NCBI GenBank assembly: GCA_049890215.1
Contig: JBMHBX010000049.1
Location: 1 to 64,000, forward strand
DNA: 64,000 bases
Origin: UBA685 sp049890215
GTDB lineage: Bacteria; Pseudomonadota; Alphaproteobacteria; Puniceispirillales; Puniceispirillaceae
Reading direction: 5' to 3'
Positions 25,197 to 33,306 of this stretch are shown here, in pieces (the stretch's first letter is position 1; each line of letters opens with the position of its first letter). The notes under the pieces are model-generated. The model did not search any database. It saw only the letters and a list, made by a program, of their open reading frames with translations, and was not told the DNA's origin. Position numbers and translations under genes: made by a program.

Positions 25197-25230
25197 ACCA
25201 TTTACGACAGTTTTATAGAAAGGTACTAAC

Positions 25231-25575
25231 ATGAAAAGAAACGTGATCTTGATTGCCGCCATGCTGATGGCATCTGCGGCACCTGCTCAAGCTGTTGTGT
25301 GTAATCCGAGTGGCTTTTCTGGCGGCATACCGCCGGTTGTTACAACGATTACGATTTCTGATAATCAAGGTAATTCAGTCGATATTACAGATTTCACAAC
25401 GACAGTGATTTACAATTCAGACCCTGATAACAGCTCTGAAGTGATCGTTTATGACGAGTTCAAATTCGGTTCAACTGCAAGTGCAGAAATCACAGCCGCT
25501 GGTTTGTCTATGACAAGTGGCATTACGATTTCCGCTTCTTCAGGCGATTTAACAGCTGAAGTGGTATGCGATTAA
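25231..25575 (+). CDS. small secreted protein, 114 residues
   Basis: A signal peptide (MKRNVILIAAMLMASAAPAQA) is followed by about 93 residues rich in Thr, Ser, Val and Ile, likely to be all-beta. There are exactly two cysteines, Cys24 just after the cleavage site and Cys113 next to the C-terminal residue, placed so that one disulfide could tie the two ends together. AGAAAGG precedes the ATG. The gene starts 34 bp after the Cys-repeat protein on the same strand with no terminator between, so they are probably one operon. No family is recognised. Confidence 0.7.
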   Translation: MKRNVILIAAMLMASAAPAQAVVCNPSGFSGGIPPVVTTITISDNQGNSVDITDFTTTVIYNSDPDNSSEVIVYDEFKFGSTASAEITAAGLSMTSGITISASSGDLTAEVVCD

Positions 25576-25637
25576 TCACATTCAATCTGCTCATAATATA
25601 CATTATGCGACATTTTGATAAATAAGGAGTAAAACCT

Positions 25638-25940
25638 ATGAAAACAGTTATGAAGACGATCATTGCCTCTTCTTTCTTGACAGTTGCCGCCTCTTCAGGC
25701 GCGCTAGCTAATGCGATTACAGCCTGGAGCTGTGAGAAGACAGATACAGGACAGACAGTGAAATTGACAACACAGTCAGCTGTCTCTTCATCAGCGGTCA
25801 TCAATATCGATGGTGCAGCGCAATCAGGTGCAGTCACAGTAGACGGCACAACAGCAAGTATAGATGTGGCCACATCTGTTCAATGCTGGGCTGTTACTTT
25901 CACCATTACCGATGGCGGCTCGACTTTTGGTTTGAATTAA
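25638..25940 (+). CDS. small secreted protein, 100 residues
   Basis: AAGGAG before the ATG, a signal peptide ending at GALANA (about residue 26) and a 74-residue Ser/Thr/Val-rich mature part with two cysteines, Cys32 and Cys83. In size, composition and cysteine number it resembles the 114-residue neighbour, though direct similarity is not obvious by eye. It is the last gene before a strong terminator, so the group of Cys-repeat protein plus two small proteins ends here. A subunit or fibre-like role is speculation. Confidence 0.68.
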   Translation: MKTVMKTIIASSFLTVAASSGALANAITAWSCEKTDTGQTVKLTTQSAVSSSAVINIDGAAQSGAVTVDGTTASIDVATSVQCWAVTFTITDGGSTFGLN

Positions 25941-25969
25941 TCAAATCACACAAGTTATCTAAAAAAACG

Positions 25970-26002
25970 AACTGGCCCCCTTCACGGCGGGCCAGTTTTT
26001 TT
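25970..26002 (+). terminator. strong Rho-independent terminator ending the pilin/Cys-repeat island
   Basis: AACTGGCCC at 25970-25978 pairs perfectly with GGGCCAGTT at 25989-25997, followed by a run of T. It lies between the 100-residue gene and the TPP riboswitch. Confidence 0.88.
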
Positions 26003-26011
26003 ATATAGTCG

Positions 26012-26117
26012 CTGATACTCTTGGGGTGCTTTGTATCTTTGCCTGTCACAGATATAAAGCTGAGACTTTACCCATGGAACCTGAACCAGGTCATACTGGC
26101 GGAGGAAAGAGTATCAG
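26012..26117 (+). ncRNA. TPP riboswitch (THI element)
   Basis: The aptamer is closed by a nine-base P1 helix, CTGATACTC (26012-26020) with GAGTATCAG (26109-26117). Conserved core pieces are GGGGTGC, GCTGAGA at 26059-26065, ACCC and GAACCTGAACCAGG, and the final GGCGGAGGAAAGAG. It precedes thiB, the binding protein of a thiamine ABC transporter, which is the expected target. TPP binding should lower expression. Confidence 0.95.
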
Positions 26118-26160
26118 TATCAGTTATGATGCTAACTGCTTCTTGTTCCAAAGCATGTGT

Positions 26161-26187
26161 GGCCCATCTGACCATTTTGATGGAGCC
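26161..26187 (+). promoter_or_regulatory. Shine-Dalgarno-sequestering hairpin downstream of the TPP aptamer
   Basis: GGCCCATC at 26161-26168 can pair with GATGGAGCC at 26179-26187 with one bulged A. The GGAG inside the right arm (26182-26185) is the ribosome-binding site of thiB, nine bases before its ATG. This is a plausible translational expression platform. Confidence 0.55.
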
Positions 26188-26194
26188 TTATTAA

Positions 26195-27190
26195 ATGAAA
26201 AAATACCTGATAAGCCTTGCCGCAGCGCTTTTTGTCGCCTCACCTGTTGTCGCTGATGATAAGCCTGTTCTTACGATTTATACTTATGAGAGTTTTACCA
26301 CAGAATGGGGCCCCGGCCCTGCCATTGAGACTGCCTTTGAGGCACAATGTGACTGTGATGTGAATTTCGTCTCTCTTGATTCATCCATTGGGATTTTGGG
26401 GCGCGTGCAGCTTGAAGGTGCCTCTTCGCCGGCAGATATTGTGCTTGGCCTTGATACAAATTTGACTGATATTGCAGAGCAAACAGGTCTGTTCCAGCCT
26501 CACGGCTCACAAATGCGCGCTGATAATCTGCCTATTGATTATGAGTCAGATATCTTCATGCCTTTTGATTGGGGTTATTTTGCCTTTGTATATGATAAAA
26601 ATCGCATGGCGCAGCCGCCACAATCACTAGAGGCGCTTATCGCGGCTGATGATGATTTGCGTATCGTAATACAAGATCCGCGCACAGCAACACCCGGCCT
26701 TGGCTTTTTATTGTGGATGAAATCAGTTTATGGTGATGAAGCAGCCAGTAAATGGGAAGCGCTTAATCCTAAAATTGTGACTGTGACCAAAGGTTGGTGG
26801 GATGCCTATTCCTTGTTCCTTGAAGGCGAGGCTGATATGGTGATGTCTTATTCTACCTCTCCTGCCTATCATCAAATCGCTGAAGGTGTTGATAATTACG
26901 CCGCTGCTGCCTTTGAGGAAGGCCATTATATGCAAATTGAGGTCGCAGCTATCTTGAAAAATGCCCCGCAAGCTGACCTTGCAAAGTCTTTTATGGACTT
27001 TATGCAAGGCCCTGTATTTCAAGGGATTATTCCAACAACAAACTGGATGTATCCAACTCAAAAATCATCTGTACCTGAGGGGTTTGCAGGACTTATTCAG
27101 CCTAAAAAATCCTATCTGTTTTCTGCAAAAGAAGTGGCAGATTCAAAGCAAATTTGGGTTGATGAATGGCTGTCTGCCAGTGTGAAATAA
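26195..27190 (+). CDS. thiB: thiamine ABC transporter, substrate-binding protein
   Basis: The 331-residue periplasmic protein captures thiamine and its phosphates. It has a signal peptide (MKKYLISLAAALFVASPVVA) and a ThiB/TbpA domain: TIYTYESFTTEWGPGPAI, ADIVLGLDTNL, GYFAFVYD, DPRTATPGLGFLLW and NWMYP near the end. It is the first gene after a TPP riboswitch and is followed by the permease and ATPase genes, which makes the substrate assignment secure. Confidence 0.95.
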   Translation: MKKYLISLAAALFVASPVVADDKPVLTIYTYESFTTEWGPGPAIETAFEAQCDCDVNFVSLDSSIGILGRVQLEGASSPADIVLGLDTNLTDIAEQTGLFQPHGSQMRADNLPIDYESDIFMPFDWGYFAFVYDKNRMAQPPQSLEALIAADDDLRIVIQDPRTATPGLGFLLWMKSVYGDEAASKWEALNPKIVTVTKGWWDAYSLFLEGEADMVMSYSTSPAYHQIAEGVDNYAAAAFEEGHYMQIEVAAILKNAPQADLAKSFMDFMQGPVFQGIIPTTNWMYPTQKSSVPEGFAGLIQPKKSYLFSAKEVADSKQIWVDEWLSASVK

Positions 27191-27217
27191 GTCATAACTT
27201 TGCGAAATAAGTCATAA

Positions 27218-28849
27218 ATGAAACCAAACACCCCTCGCCGCCTTTATTATGTATCATCACATCGATTTGTGATGGGGCTTATTGGGGTGTTTGGCCTGAT
27301 AGGGCTTGGTGTTGCATGCCTTGTCACCCTTGCCTCTGTTGGTTTTGATGCGCGCAGTTTTGAAAACCTGCTATCTAGTCGGTATTTCAGGCATGTTATC
27401 ACCATTACGCTGATACAATCCTCATTATCTGTGCTATGCGCCAGTTTTATTGGTGTTTGCGGTGCTCTGGCCTTTTTCCGCCGAGACGCATTTTGGGGCC
27501 GCAAATGGTTCTTAACAGGCTGTTTTTCTGCCATGATTATGCCCACAACCGTTGCAGCTCTGGCCTTGTTAAAATTATGGGGACAATCCGGGCTGTTGGC
27601 GCAAACGCCGCTTGCTGCATGGCTGCCTGACAGGCTCGGATTATGGATGGTCATCGTGGCGCACAGCTTTTTTAATGCGCCTTTAGTCATGCGGGTGTGC
27701 CTGTCTTCTTTAGAGGCAATACCGCAATCACAAAAGCGCCAGGCAGCTCTTTTACGCCTTTCACCCTTGCGCTATTTTCAGATTATCGACTGGCCTGCCA
27801 TTATCACTGTCCTGCCTAGTGTGATGGGTTTGGTATTTTTGTTGTGCTTTACCTCTTTTTCACTGGTCTTAATGCTTGGCGGCGGGCCATCAGTGACAAC
27901 ATTAGAGGTCAGTATCTATACGGCTCTGCGGTTTGAATTTAACCTGCCAAAAGCAGCGTTACTTAGCTTTATTCAATTATGTGCCTGTTTATTGATCTTG
28001 GGGTTTTTTACCAATCACCGCGCGACACATACAAGCCTGCAGCGCCCTTATCATCAGCCTGTTACCAGATTTGATACCTCCCTTTTTATGATGAAATTTT
28101 GTGATGGCTTTATCATCTTTGGCCTGTTTATTCTGAATATTCTGCCCATCATATTATTATTGGCCTATTCAGATGTGTTTAGTGGTCTGGCACTATTTGG
28201 CAAGATGCGTTTCTGGCTTGCCTTATATCATTCTCTGGGACTTGCCATCGGCAGCGCTATCCTGGCGCTTACCCTTGCCTTTATCTTGGGGTATTTTCGC
28301 CATGAGATCACTTTAAGAGGCAGCAATGTATTAGCGCAACTAATTGAGGTAAGTCATTCATTATTCTTGATTATTCCGGCATTGGTTCTGGGCACTGCCT
28401 TGTTTATATCGCTTCGCGCTTTTGTAGATGTCACCTCTTATGGTTTTTGGATATTGCTTCTTGGCAACGGGCTGTTGGCTCTGCCTTTTTGTTATCGTAT
28501 TATCACCCCGTCCCTGCAGCGTCATTTAACTGAAACAGACAGGCTGTGTGCCCTGCTCCATTTGTCATCTATGAAGCGTTTTTGGTTTATCACCCTGCCG
28601 TCTTTACGACATGAGATGGGATTTGCTCTGGGGTTATCTGCAGCCTTAAGCTTTGGGGATCTAGGTATTATCACATTATTTGGCTCACAATCTTTTGAAA
28701 CACTGCCTTATTTGCTATTTCAATTCCTCAATCGCTATGGCGCTGATGAGGCAGATTTATTAGCATTAATTTTGCTGACAATCGCTATCTGCCTTTATGG
28801 CGGGTTTTCCAAGTTGGTTGTCAGCCTTGGCAATTTTCTTACAAGGTAG
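27218..28849 (+). CDS. thiP: thiamine ABC transporter, permease
   Basis: The 543-residue inner-membrane protein is a fusion of two permease halves, each with about six membrane helices, as usual for ThiP. EAA-loop-like sequences occur in both halves (PQSQKRQAALLRLSPLRYF and the region around LCALLHLSSMKRFW), which contact the ATPase. It starts 27 bp after thiB and ends six bases before thiQ, so the three are one operon under the riboswitch. Confidence 0.93.
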   Translation: MKPNTPRRLYYVSSHRFVMGLIGVFGLIGLGVACLVTLASVGFDARSFENLLSSRYFRHVITITLIQSSLSVLCASFIGVCGALAFFRRDAFWGRKWFLTGCFSAMIMPTTVAALALLKLWGQSGLLAQTPLAAWLPDRLGLWMVIVAHSFFNAPLVMRVCLSSLEAIPQSQKRQAALLRLSPLRYFQIIDWPAIITVLPSVMGLVFLLCFTSFSLVLMLGGGPSVTTLEVSIYTALRFEFNLPKAALLSFIQLCACLLILGFFTNHRATHTSLQRPYHQPVTRFDTSLFMMKFCDGFIIFGLFILNILPIILLLAYSDVFSGLALFGKMRFWLALYHSLGLAIGSAILALTLAFILGYFRHEITLRGSNVLAQLIEVSHSLFLIIPALVLGTALFISLRAFVDVTSYGFWILLLGNGLLALPFCYRIITPSLQRHLTETDRLCALLHLSSMKRFWFITLPSLRHEMGFALGLSAALSFGDLGIITLFGSQSFETLPYLLFQFLNRYGADEADLLALILLTIAICLYGGFSKLVVSLGNFLTR

Positions 28850-28855
28850 AAATTC

Positions 28856-29494
28856 GTGCTTCATTTATCTCAGATCAAAATACATTTCGAAGATGCACCG
28901 GCGGGCAGTCAGGCGATTCATTGTGATTTGCAATTATCACCAGGAGAGATTTGTGGCATCACAGGCCCGTCAGGAGTTGGCAAAAGCACGTTATTATTAG
29001 CGCTTGCAGGGTTTCATGAGGTGACGTCTGGTGATATGTCGTGGAATGGCGCCTCCTTTGCCAGTCAGCTGGTTTGGGATCGTCCTGTAAGTTGTTTGTT
29101 TCAATCAGATAATGTTTTTCCGCATTTATCCGTGAGGAAAAACATCTCATTGGCAGCGCCAAAATTGGCAAAAAAACATGAAATTGAAGATGAAATAGCC
29201 AATTTAACACAAAAATTAGGTATTTTTGATATTTTGGATAAAGTGACATCTGCTCTGTCAGGAGGCCAACAACAGCGTGTTGGCCTTGCACGATCATTGA
29301 TGAGCCGCAAGCCTATTTTGCTCTTGGATGAGCCTTTTTCTGCTCTGGATGATGAAAACCGCCTTAGCGCCCTGTCACTTGTTAAGCAAATCACAACAGA
29401 TCATCAGCTTGTCACAATGATTGTGACACATGATGAAACTGACATTACCTATCTTGGCGCCAAATCATTGCGGCTGCACAGACAACCTCTCTGA
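28856..29494 (+). CDS. thiQ: thiamine ABC transporter, ATP-binding protein
   Basis: A short 212-residue ABC ATPase, the size typical for ThiQ. Walker A is GPSGVGKST, the signature is LSGGQQQRVGLARSL, Walker B is PILLLDEPFSALD, and the switch His is in IVTHDETD. The start is a GTG at 28856. The last 30 bp overlap the 3' end of the convergent M48 peptidase gene, leaving no room for a terminator between them. Confidence 0.93.
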   Translation: MLHLSQIKIHFEDAPAGSQAIHCDLQLSPGEICGITGPSGVGKSTLLLALAGFHEVTSGDMSWNGASFASQLVWDRPVSCLFQSDNVFPHLSVRKNISLAAPKLAKKHEIEDEIANLTQKLGIFDILDKVTSALSGGQQQRVGLARSLMSRKPILLLDEPFSALDDENRLSALSLVKQITTDHQLVTMIVTHDETDITYLGAKSLRLHRQPL

Positions 29495-30526
29495 TAATGA
29501 GGGGTGAGTATCAAACCAACCTGAGGCTGTGTTATTGTCATTTTCAGGACAAGGGTCCTTGCAATCATGCGTATGTAGAGCAATGAGCATGGCATCAAAT
29601 TGTGTGACGTCATAACCTGCTTTTTGCAGCCACTGACGGGCAAGATAATCTGCTTCTTCTTCGAACTGACGAGAATAGCCAGAAAAAACCAGATTTTTCA
29701 TCACATTGGTTGTTTGCACCAGATCTTGCGTGCCGCTGACCATCATCTGCATGATGGCAAAAAGACTGTCTCTGGCGAGATGTTTGCGGTTATGCTGTAA
29801 GGCGATATGCGCAATTTCATGCGCAATCACACCAACGATCGCATCATCAGACGGCGCAATTTCAACAAGCTCATCAAGGATGATTACAGGACCGCCAGGC
29901 AAAGCAAGGGCATTGGGGCCCATCAGCTCTGATGAGCGAAACAGCAATGCGATATCATCAGGCAAATCTGCTTGTACCAGAAGTTTTTTGTGATGTGCAA
30001 TCAGGCTATCTTGTTTGTCTTGTGGCAATTCACTTGCTGATAATGCGAAATTATCAAGCTGAAATAAGGTTGCTTGTGATAATTGTTCAATAATTGGCTC
30101 TGGTATGTGATCTGCTAACATATCTCCTATTTTGGGAAGAAACAGATATGTCAATGCGCCGCCGCATAAGGTGACCGCCAGGCTTATGATAATAAGAAGT
30201 GACAGTGGCGCTCTTTCTGCACGGTCAATGGCAACTGACCATTTGGCCTGATTGAGAAATGCCGGCATGTGAGAGGCATCCACAAAGATCTTATGGCCTG
30301 AATCTAATGTTAAAATGCGCCTTGCACGCCCCTCAGGCGGGCTGATGGCTGTGATGGTAACAGATGAGGCTGCTTTGCCTATATGGCAGGTGACAGGCGC
30401 TTGTGGCAGCCATCCTGCAGGAAAGATAAGTGTCACAGGCACACGGTCTGTGGTATTGCGGTAAATAAGATGGGCTGATAGCTGATATGCTTGTGGCAGC
30501 CCCTCAGAGGGTGCGATATTGGCCAT
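29465..30526 (-). CDS. M48 family zinc metallopeptidase, membrane-anchored
   Basis: The 353-residue protein has an N-terminal beta-rich domain, one membrane helix (LSLLIIISLAVTLCGGALTYLF near 106-127) and an M48 peptidase domain with the zinc motif HEIAHIALQHN and the third ligand region FEEEADYLARQWL. Members act in the periplasm on unfolded or outer-membrane proteins (YcaL/BepA relatives). It starts two bases after the stop codon of the DUF898 gene, a pairing seen repeatedly in proteobacteria, so the two probably work together in the envelope. The 3' end overlaps thiQ. Confidence 0.87.
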   Translation of the reverse strand: MANIAPSEGLPQAYQLSAHLIYRNTTDRVPVTLIFPAGWLPQAPVTCHIGKAASSVTITAISPPEGRARRILTLDSGHKIFVDASHMPAFLNQAKWSVAIDRAERAPLSLLIIISLAVTLCGGALTYLFLPKIGDMLADHIPEPIIEQLSQATLFQLDNFALSASELPQDKQDSLIAHHKKLLVQADLPDDIALLFRSSELMGPNALALPGGPVIILDELVEIAPSDDAIVGVIAHEIAHIALQHNRKHLARDSLFAIMQMMVSGTQDLVQTTNVMKNLVFSGYSRQFEEEADYLARQWLQKAGYDVTQFDAMLIALHTHDCKDPCPENDNNTASGWFDTHPSLSERLSVQPQ

Positions 30527-30528
30527 AT

Positions 30529-32085
30529 CTATATATCTATTGATAGTCCTTCGATATCAGAGGCTTCTTCAAAGACAGAGAAACCTGCCTTTGTTTGTGT
30601 GTCAACAAAACCTGCCATATCAGCGATTGGCCTGATTTCAATCGCCTGCACAAGATAACGGTATCGCCTGATAATTGTATAAGGATGTGCAAAGCCAAGG
30701 CTTATGATATTTATCAAAAGATTTGAGAGCATCAACATAGCAAATTTGAAGCCTGATAATTGTGAGCGAAAGCGAATCCCGCCTTGCAAGCGCAAATGAT
30801 TAACCATCACATGACGCACAAGGGCAAAGTAATATTGCCCTGACATAAATAAGGCAAAAGCTATCCCGATGAATGGCAAGGCCAGATATGCTTTTTGTTC
30901 ATCAGGTAAGATCGCCAATATCAAAACAAGCTCTTCATAAGAGGATACAGAGACGAGCATATCGCCTAGCAAGCTATAGGCAATAAAGCCGCCAATACCG
31001 CCAAATAACGCAAGCAGAAAAAGCGCAAAAAACACCGCTTTGCCAAGGGCGGCATAAAATGCCCCGAGCCCTAAATCAGCAGAAAAACTAGCCCCGCCAA
31101 AAGCGTGATTATCAGCATAATGCCGGCGCAAAGCACGCGCTGCCAGAGGCTGTGCAAGACCAAGGGTCACAAAGCTTAAGACCGGATAAATCATCCATAC
31201 TAAAATAGCCATGCCAAGGCCGCCATGCCAACCAAAACGAACATCACGCCACGCGACATTGCGTGCCTTAAACCTGACAGAGCGATTTAATATGAAAGGC
31301 AAAGCAACAAGCACAAACAAAATCGAGATCGCAACACCCACATAAGGGATTAATTCTGCCATTGAGAGCGCGATCAGCAACACAAAGGCCACGGCACGAC
31401 CTGCAAGAAGCTGTTTGCCGGTTGCCAGATACTGAAATCCCTCATCCAGAAATTCTGTGTGGCTGTGAAAATACCGCTCTTTGCGCACCTTTGCCCAAGG
31501 GGCATAAATGCCAAGGGTAATGAGAGTCAGCAAATAATTCAGGATGACCACACCATAATATTCACCAACACCGCCAGAGAAAACAAGGCCATGATAACGC
31601 AGACGTCCGCCATCTGTTTGCTGAGGGGCGCTTGTTGCCCCCCCTGCCCCTGATTGATTGGCAAAATCAAAGGGACTCGGCTTTTTCACATTGGACTGAT
31701 AATTCGATGCACTCTCACGAACCACATTTTGTGGTCTTTGAAATTGCGGAGAGGTTTGCTGAAACGGGTTTTGTGGTTGTTGCATCTGCGGCTGCTGCAT
31801 CTGCGGTTGTTGCGGTTGTTGCATCTGCGGTTGTTGCGGCTGCGGCTGCTGCATTTGCGGCTGTTGCATCTGCGGTTGTTGCGGCTGCTGAAAGGGATTT
31901 TGCATTTGTGGCGCTATGGGCGCTTGTGGCTGTTGCCCCGCAGGCTGAGCTTGCATCTGCTGAGCTTGCAGCTGTTGACCCTGCACCTGTTGACCCTGCA
32001 CCTGTTGGGGCGCTTGCGGCTGATTTTGTGATGGTGTCTCTTTTGGATTTGGGTTCAAAAATGGATTCTGAAACTGATCAGACAT
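30529..32085 (-). CDS. DUF898 (YjgN-like) membrane protein with a Pro/Gln-rich N-terminal tail
   Basis: The 518-residue protein has two parts. The first 150 residues or so are low complexity, mostly Gln, Pro, Met and Asn with repeats such as QQPQMQQPQ. The rest is a DUF898 domain with several membrane helices, signatures such as LRYHGLVFSGGVGEYYGVVILN, NYLLTLITLGIYAPWAKVRKERYF and a matching second copy ISLGFAHPYTIIRRYRYLVQ. The function of DUF898 is unknown. The tail is cytoplasmic by prediction and may bind partners or condense. It is the first gene of a pair with the M48 peptidase. Confidence 0.85.
   Translation of the reverse strand: MSDQFQNPFLNPNPKETPSQNQPQAPQQVQGQQVQGQQLQAQQMQAQPAGQQPQAPIAPQMQNPFQQPQQPQMQQPQMQQPQPQQPQMQQPQQPQMQQPQMQQPQNPFQQTSPQFQRPQNVVRESASNYQSNVKKPSPFDFANQSGAGGATSAPQQTDGGRLRYHGLVFSGGVGEYYGVVILNYLLTLITLGIYAPWAKVRKERYFHSHTEFLDEGFQYLATGKQLLAGRAVAFVLLIALSMAELIPYVGVAISILFVLVALPFILNRSVRFKARNVAWRDVRFGWHGGLGMAILVWMIYPVLSFVTLGLAQPLAARALRRHYADNHAFGGASFSADLGLGAFYAALGKAVFFALFLLALFGGIGGFIAYSLLGDMLVSVSSYEELVLILAILPDEQKAYLALPFIGIAFALFMSGQYYFALVRHVMVNHLRLQGGIRFRSQLSGFKFAMLMLSNLLINIISLGFAHPYTIIRRYRYLVQAIEIRPIADMAGFVDTQTKAGFSVFEEASDIEGLSIDI
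31760..32060 (-). repeat. CAG/CCG-rich tandem coding repeats (Gln-Pro tail)
   Basis: Short imperfect repeats of the type CAGCCGCAAATGCAGCAA encode the Pro/Gln/Met tail of the DUF898 protein. The repeat length varies in multiples of three, so copy number could change without a frameshift. Confidence 0.7.
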
Positions 32086-32251
32086 TCACGCCCCCTTGCC
32101 AATGCCCTACTAAATTGTAGTCCTAATTACGCTCATCACGCAAATGTGATTTTTACTTAAGAAAAAATTAATATTTAATAACCTATAGTGAAGTTGTCAG
32201 AAGAGCAATGGCTCTGAAGCACAATGTAGAAGCAAGATATATGAGGATATC

Positions 32252-32455
32252 ATGAAAGCCGTTCAAATCACTTATTTTAAGTCTCTCAATATCAAAAGCA
32301 AATCGCGTGATTTGGACATTATAGGCCGTGATATTCCTCATATTATCGCACATGCAGCCAGGCTTATGGCGCGTGATGAAGGCTTTGCCTGTTTTACAGC
32401 GCCAGATGGCACTGTGATAGCTCTTGATAAACATTCCCAATTCGTAATGGTGTGA
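32252..32455 (+). CDS. small hypothetical protein, 67 residues
   Basis: The ATG at 32252 has GAGGA seven bases upstream. The product MKAVQITYFKSLN... is compact, mixed basic, without membrane helix or signal peptide; it ends GTVIALDKHSQFVMV, which looks like a short beta-alpha-beta fold. It is divergent from the DUF898 gene and convergent with the DUF3833 gene. No family is recognised. An inverted repeat begins inside its last codons. Confidence 0.55.
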   Translation: MKAVQITYFKSLNIKSKSRDLDIIGRDIPHIIAHAARLMARDEGFACFTAPDGTVIALDKHSQFVMV

Positions 32456-32494
32456 TACTCCCTCCTCCTCCTCCCCAAGCGTGACACCATTACG
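32443..32494. repeat. 11-bp perfect inverted repeat around a pyrimidine tract
   Basis: CGTAATGGTGT at 32443-32453 is repeated inverted as ACACCATTACG at 32484-32494. Between them lies the pyrimidine-rich stretch CTCCCTCCTCCTCCTCCCC. The left arm covers the last codons and stop of the small 67-residue gene. Confidence 0.7.
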
Positions 32495-32498
32495 GAAG

Positions 32499-32535
32499 GC
32501 AGCCCTCTTTGTCGAACATGATAAAAGAGGGCTGC
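32499..32535. terminator. hairpin between convergent genes, possible terminator
   Basis: GCAGCCCTCTTT at 32499-32510 pairs perfectly over 12 bp with AAAGAGGGCTGC at 32524-32535, loop 13 nt. It lies three bases beyond the stop codon of the DUF3833 gene. No long T run follows on either strand, so it may terminate weakly or only protect 3' ends. Confidence 0.5.
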
Positions 32536-32538
32536 TGC

Positions 32539-33162
32539 TTACCAATTTTGCAGATTAAGTGGCCCAATGGCCTTTGCGGCAGGCCCTCTAAGGAATGTTA
32601 AGGTTACTGAGCCAACCTCAATGCCAAATTTGAGCAATCTTGCTCTATTGATGGCAACATGCTCATCCTGCTGATAAATCCAGTCATCAAATTGAATATG
32701 ATAAATATCATCATCAACTGGCAAAGCTAGCGTATAGCGCCAATTAAGGGCGTTTCCGGCAACCTTTCCCTCGGCAGTTCCAACCACATCATCAGCGCGC
32801 CCCTCATAATGGGTGATCCCTGCCTCATCAGTGCCACGGTTTGTAATGACCCAGACCCGGCGCTGTGTTTCCCCGTCATCATACAGAAAATCTTCTTCTA
32901 ATGTGAGTGTGTCACCCTCAATCGTACCAAGAATATTCACGCGAAACTGACGGCTTAAAGACTGATTATAATCTTCAAAAATACCATAAGCTATCACCTG
33001 ACCTTCGAAGAATTGCTCAAGAGATAATTGGGGCTTTCTTGTTGCTACATCTTCGATTTTTTGAGTGGAACAGGCTGAAAAAGAGGCCAAAAGGAAAAGC
33101 GAGGCCATGATCGCTATCACGGGTCCTGTTTTTGATTTCACCAAAGCGTTAAATGCCGCCAT
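32539..33162 (-). CDS. DUF3833 family lipoprotein
   Basis: The 207-residue protein has a lipoprotein signal ending in FSACSTQ and a DUF3833 domain: LEQFFEGQVIAYGIFEDYNQ, a beta-barrel-like middle with TLEEDFLYDDGETQRRVW, and DDWIYQQDEHVAINRARLLKFGIEVG near the C terminus. The family is a lipocalin-like envelope lipoprotein of unknown function, often associated with lipid metabolism genes elsewhere. The residues after the lipobox Cys (Ser-Thr) suggest outer-membrane sorting by the E. coli rule. It stands alone here. Confidence 0.82.
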   Translation of the reverse strand: MAAFNALVKSKTGPVIAIMASLFLLASFSACSTQKIEDVATRKPQLSLEQFFEGQVIAYGIFEDYNQSLSRQFRVNILGTIEGDTLTLEEDFLYDDGETQRRVWVITNRGTDEAGITHYEGRADDVVGTAEGKVAGNALNWRYTLALPVDDDIYHIQFDDWIYQQDEHVAINRARLLKFGIEVGSVTLTFLRGPAAKAIGPLNLQNW

Positions 33163-33306
33163 CTGTTTTTATTCCCTTATGTTGCTGTGTCACTTTGTGT
33201 ACGAATATGGCTGTCAAAGTGATGAATGAAGCTTGTGAACAGGGCAAATAAGAACTGGTTTATGATTGTGATATCGCAAAGGATGATAGCGTTTTGATAA
33301 GGTCAT

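Noticed and set aside
31632..32120. Long Ala/Val-rich forward-strand frame opposite the DUF898 gene
   Set aside because: It is the complement of the Gln/Pro repeat and arises from its low complexity; the reverse-strand protein has a true domain.
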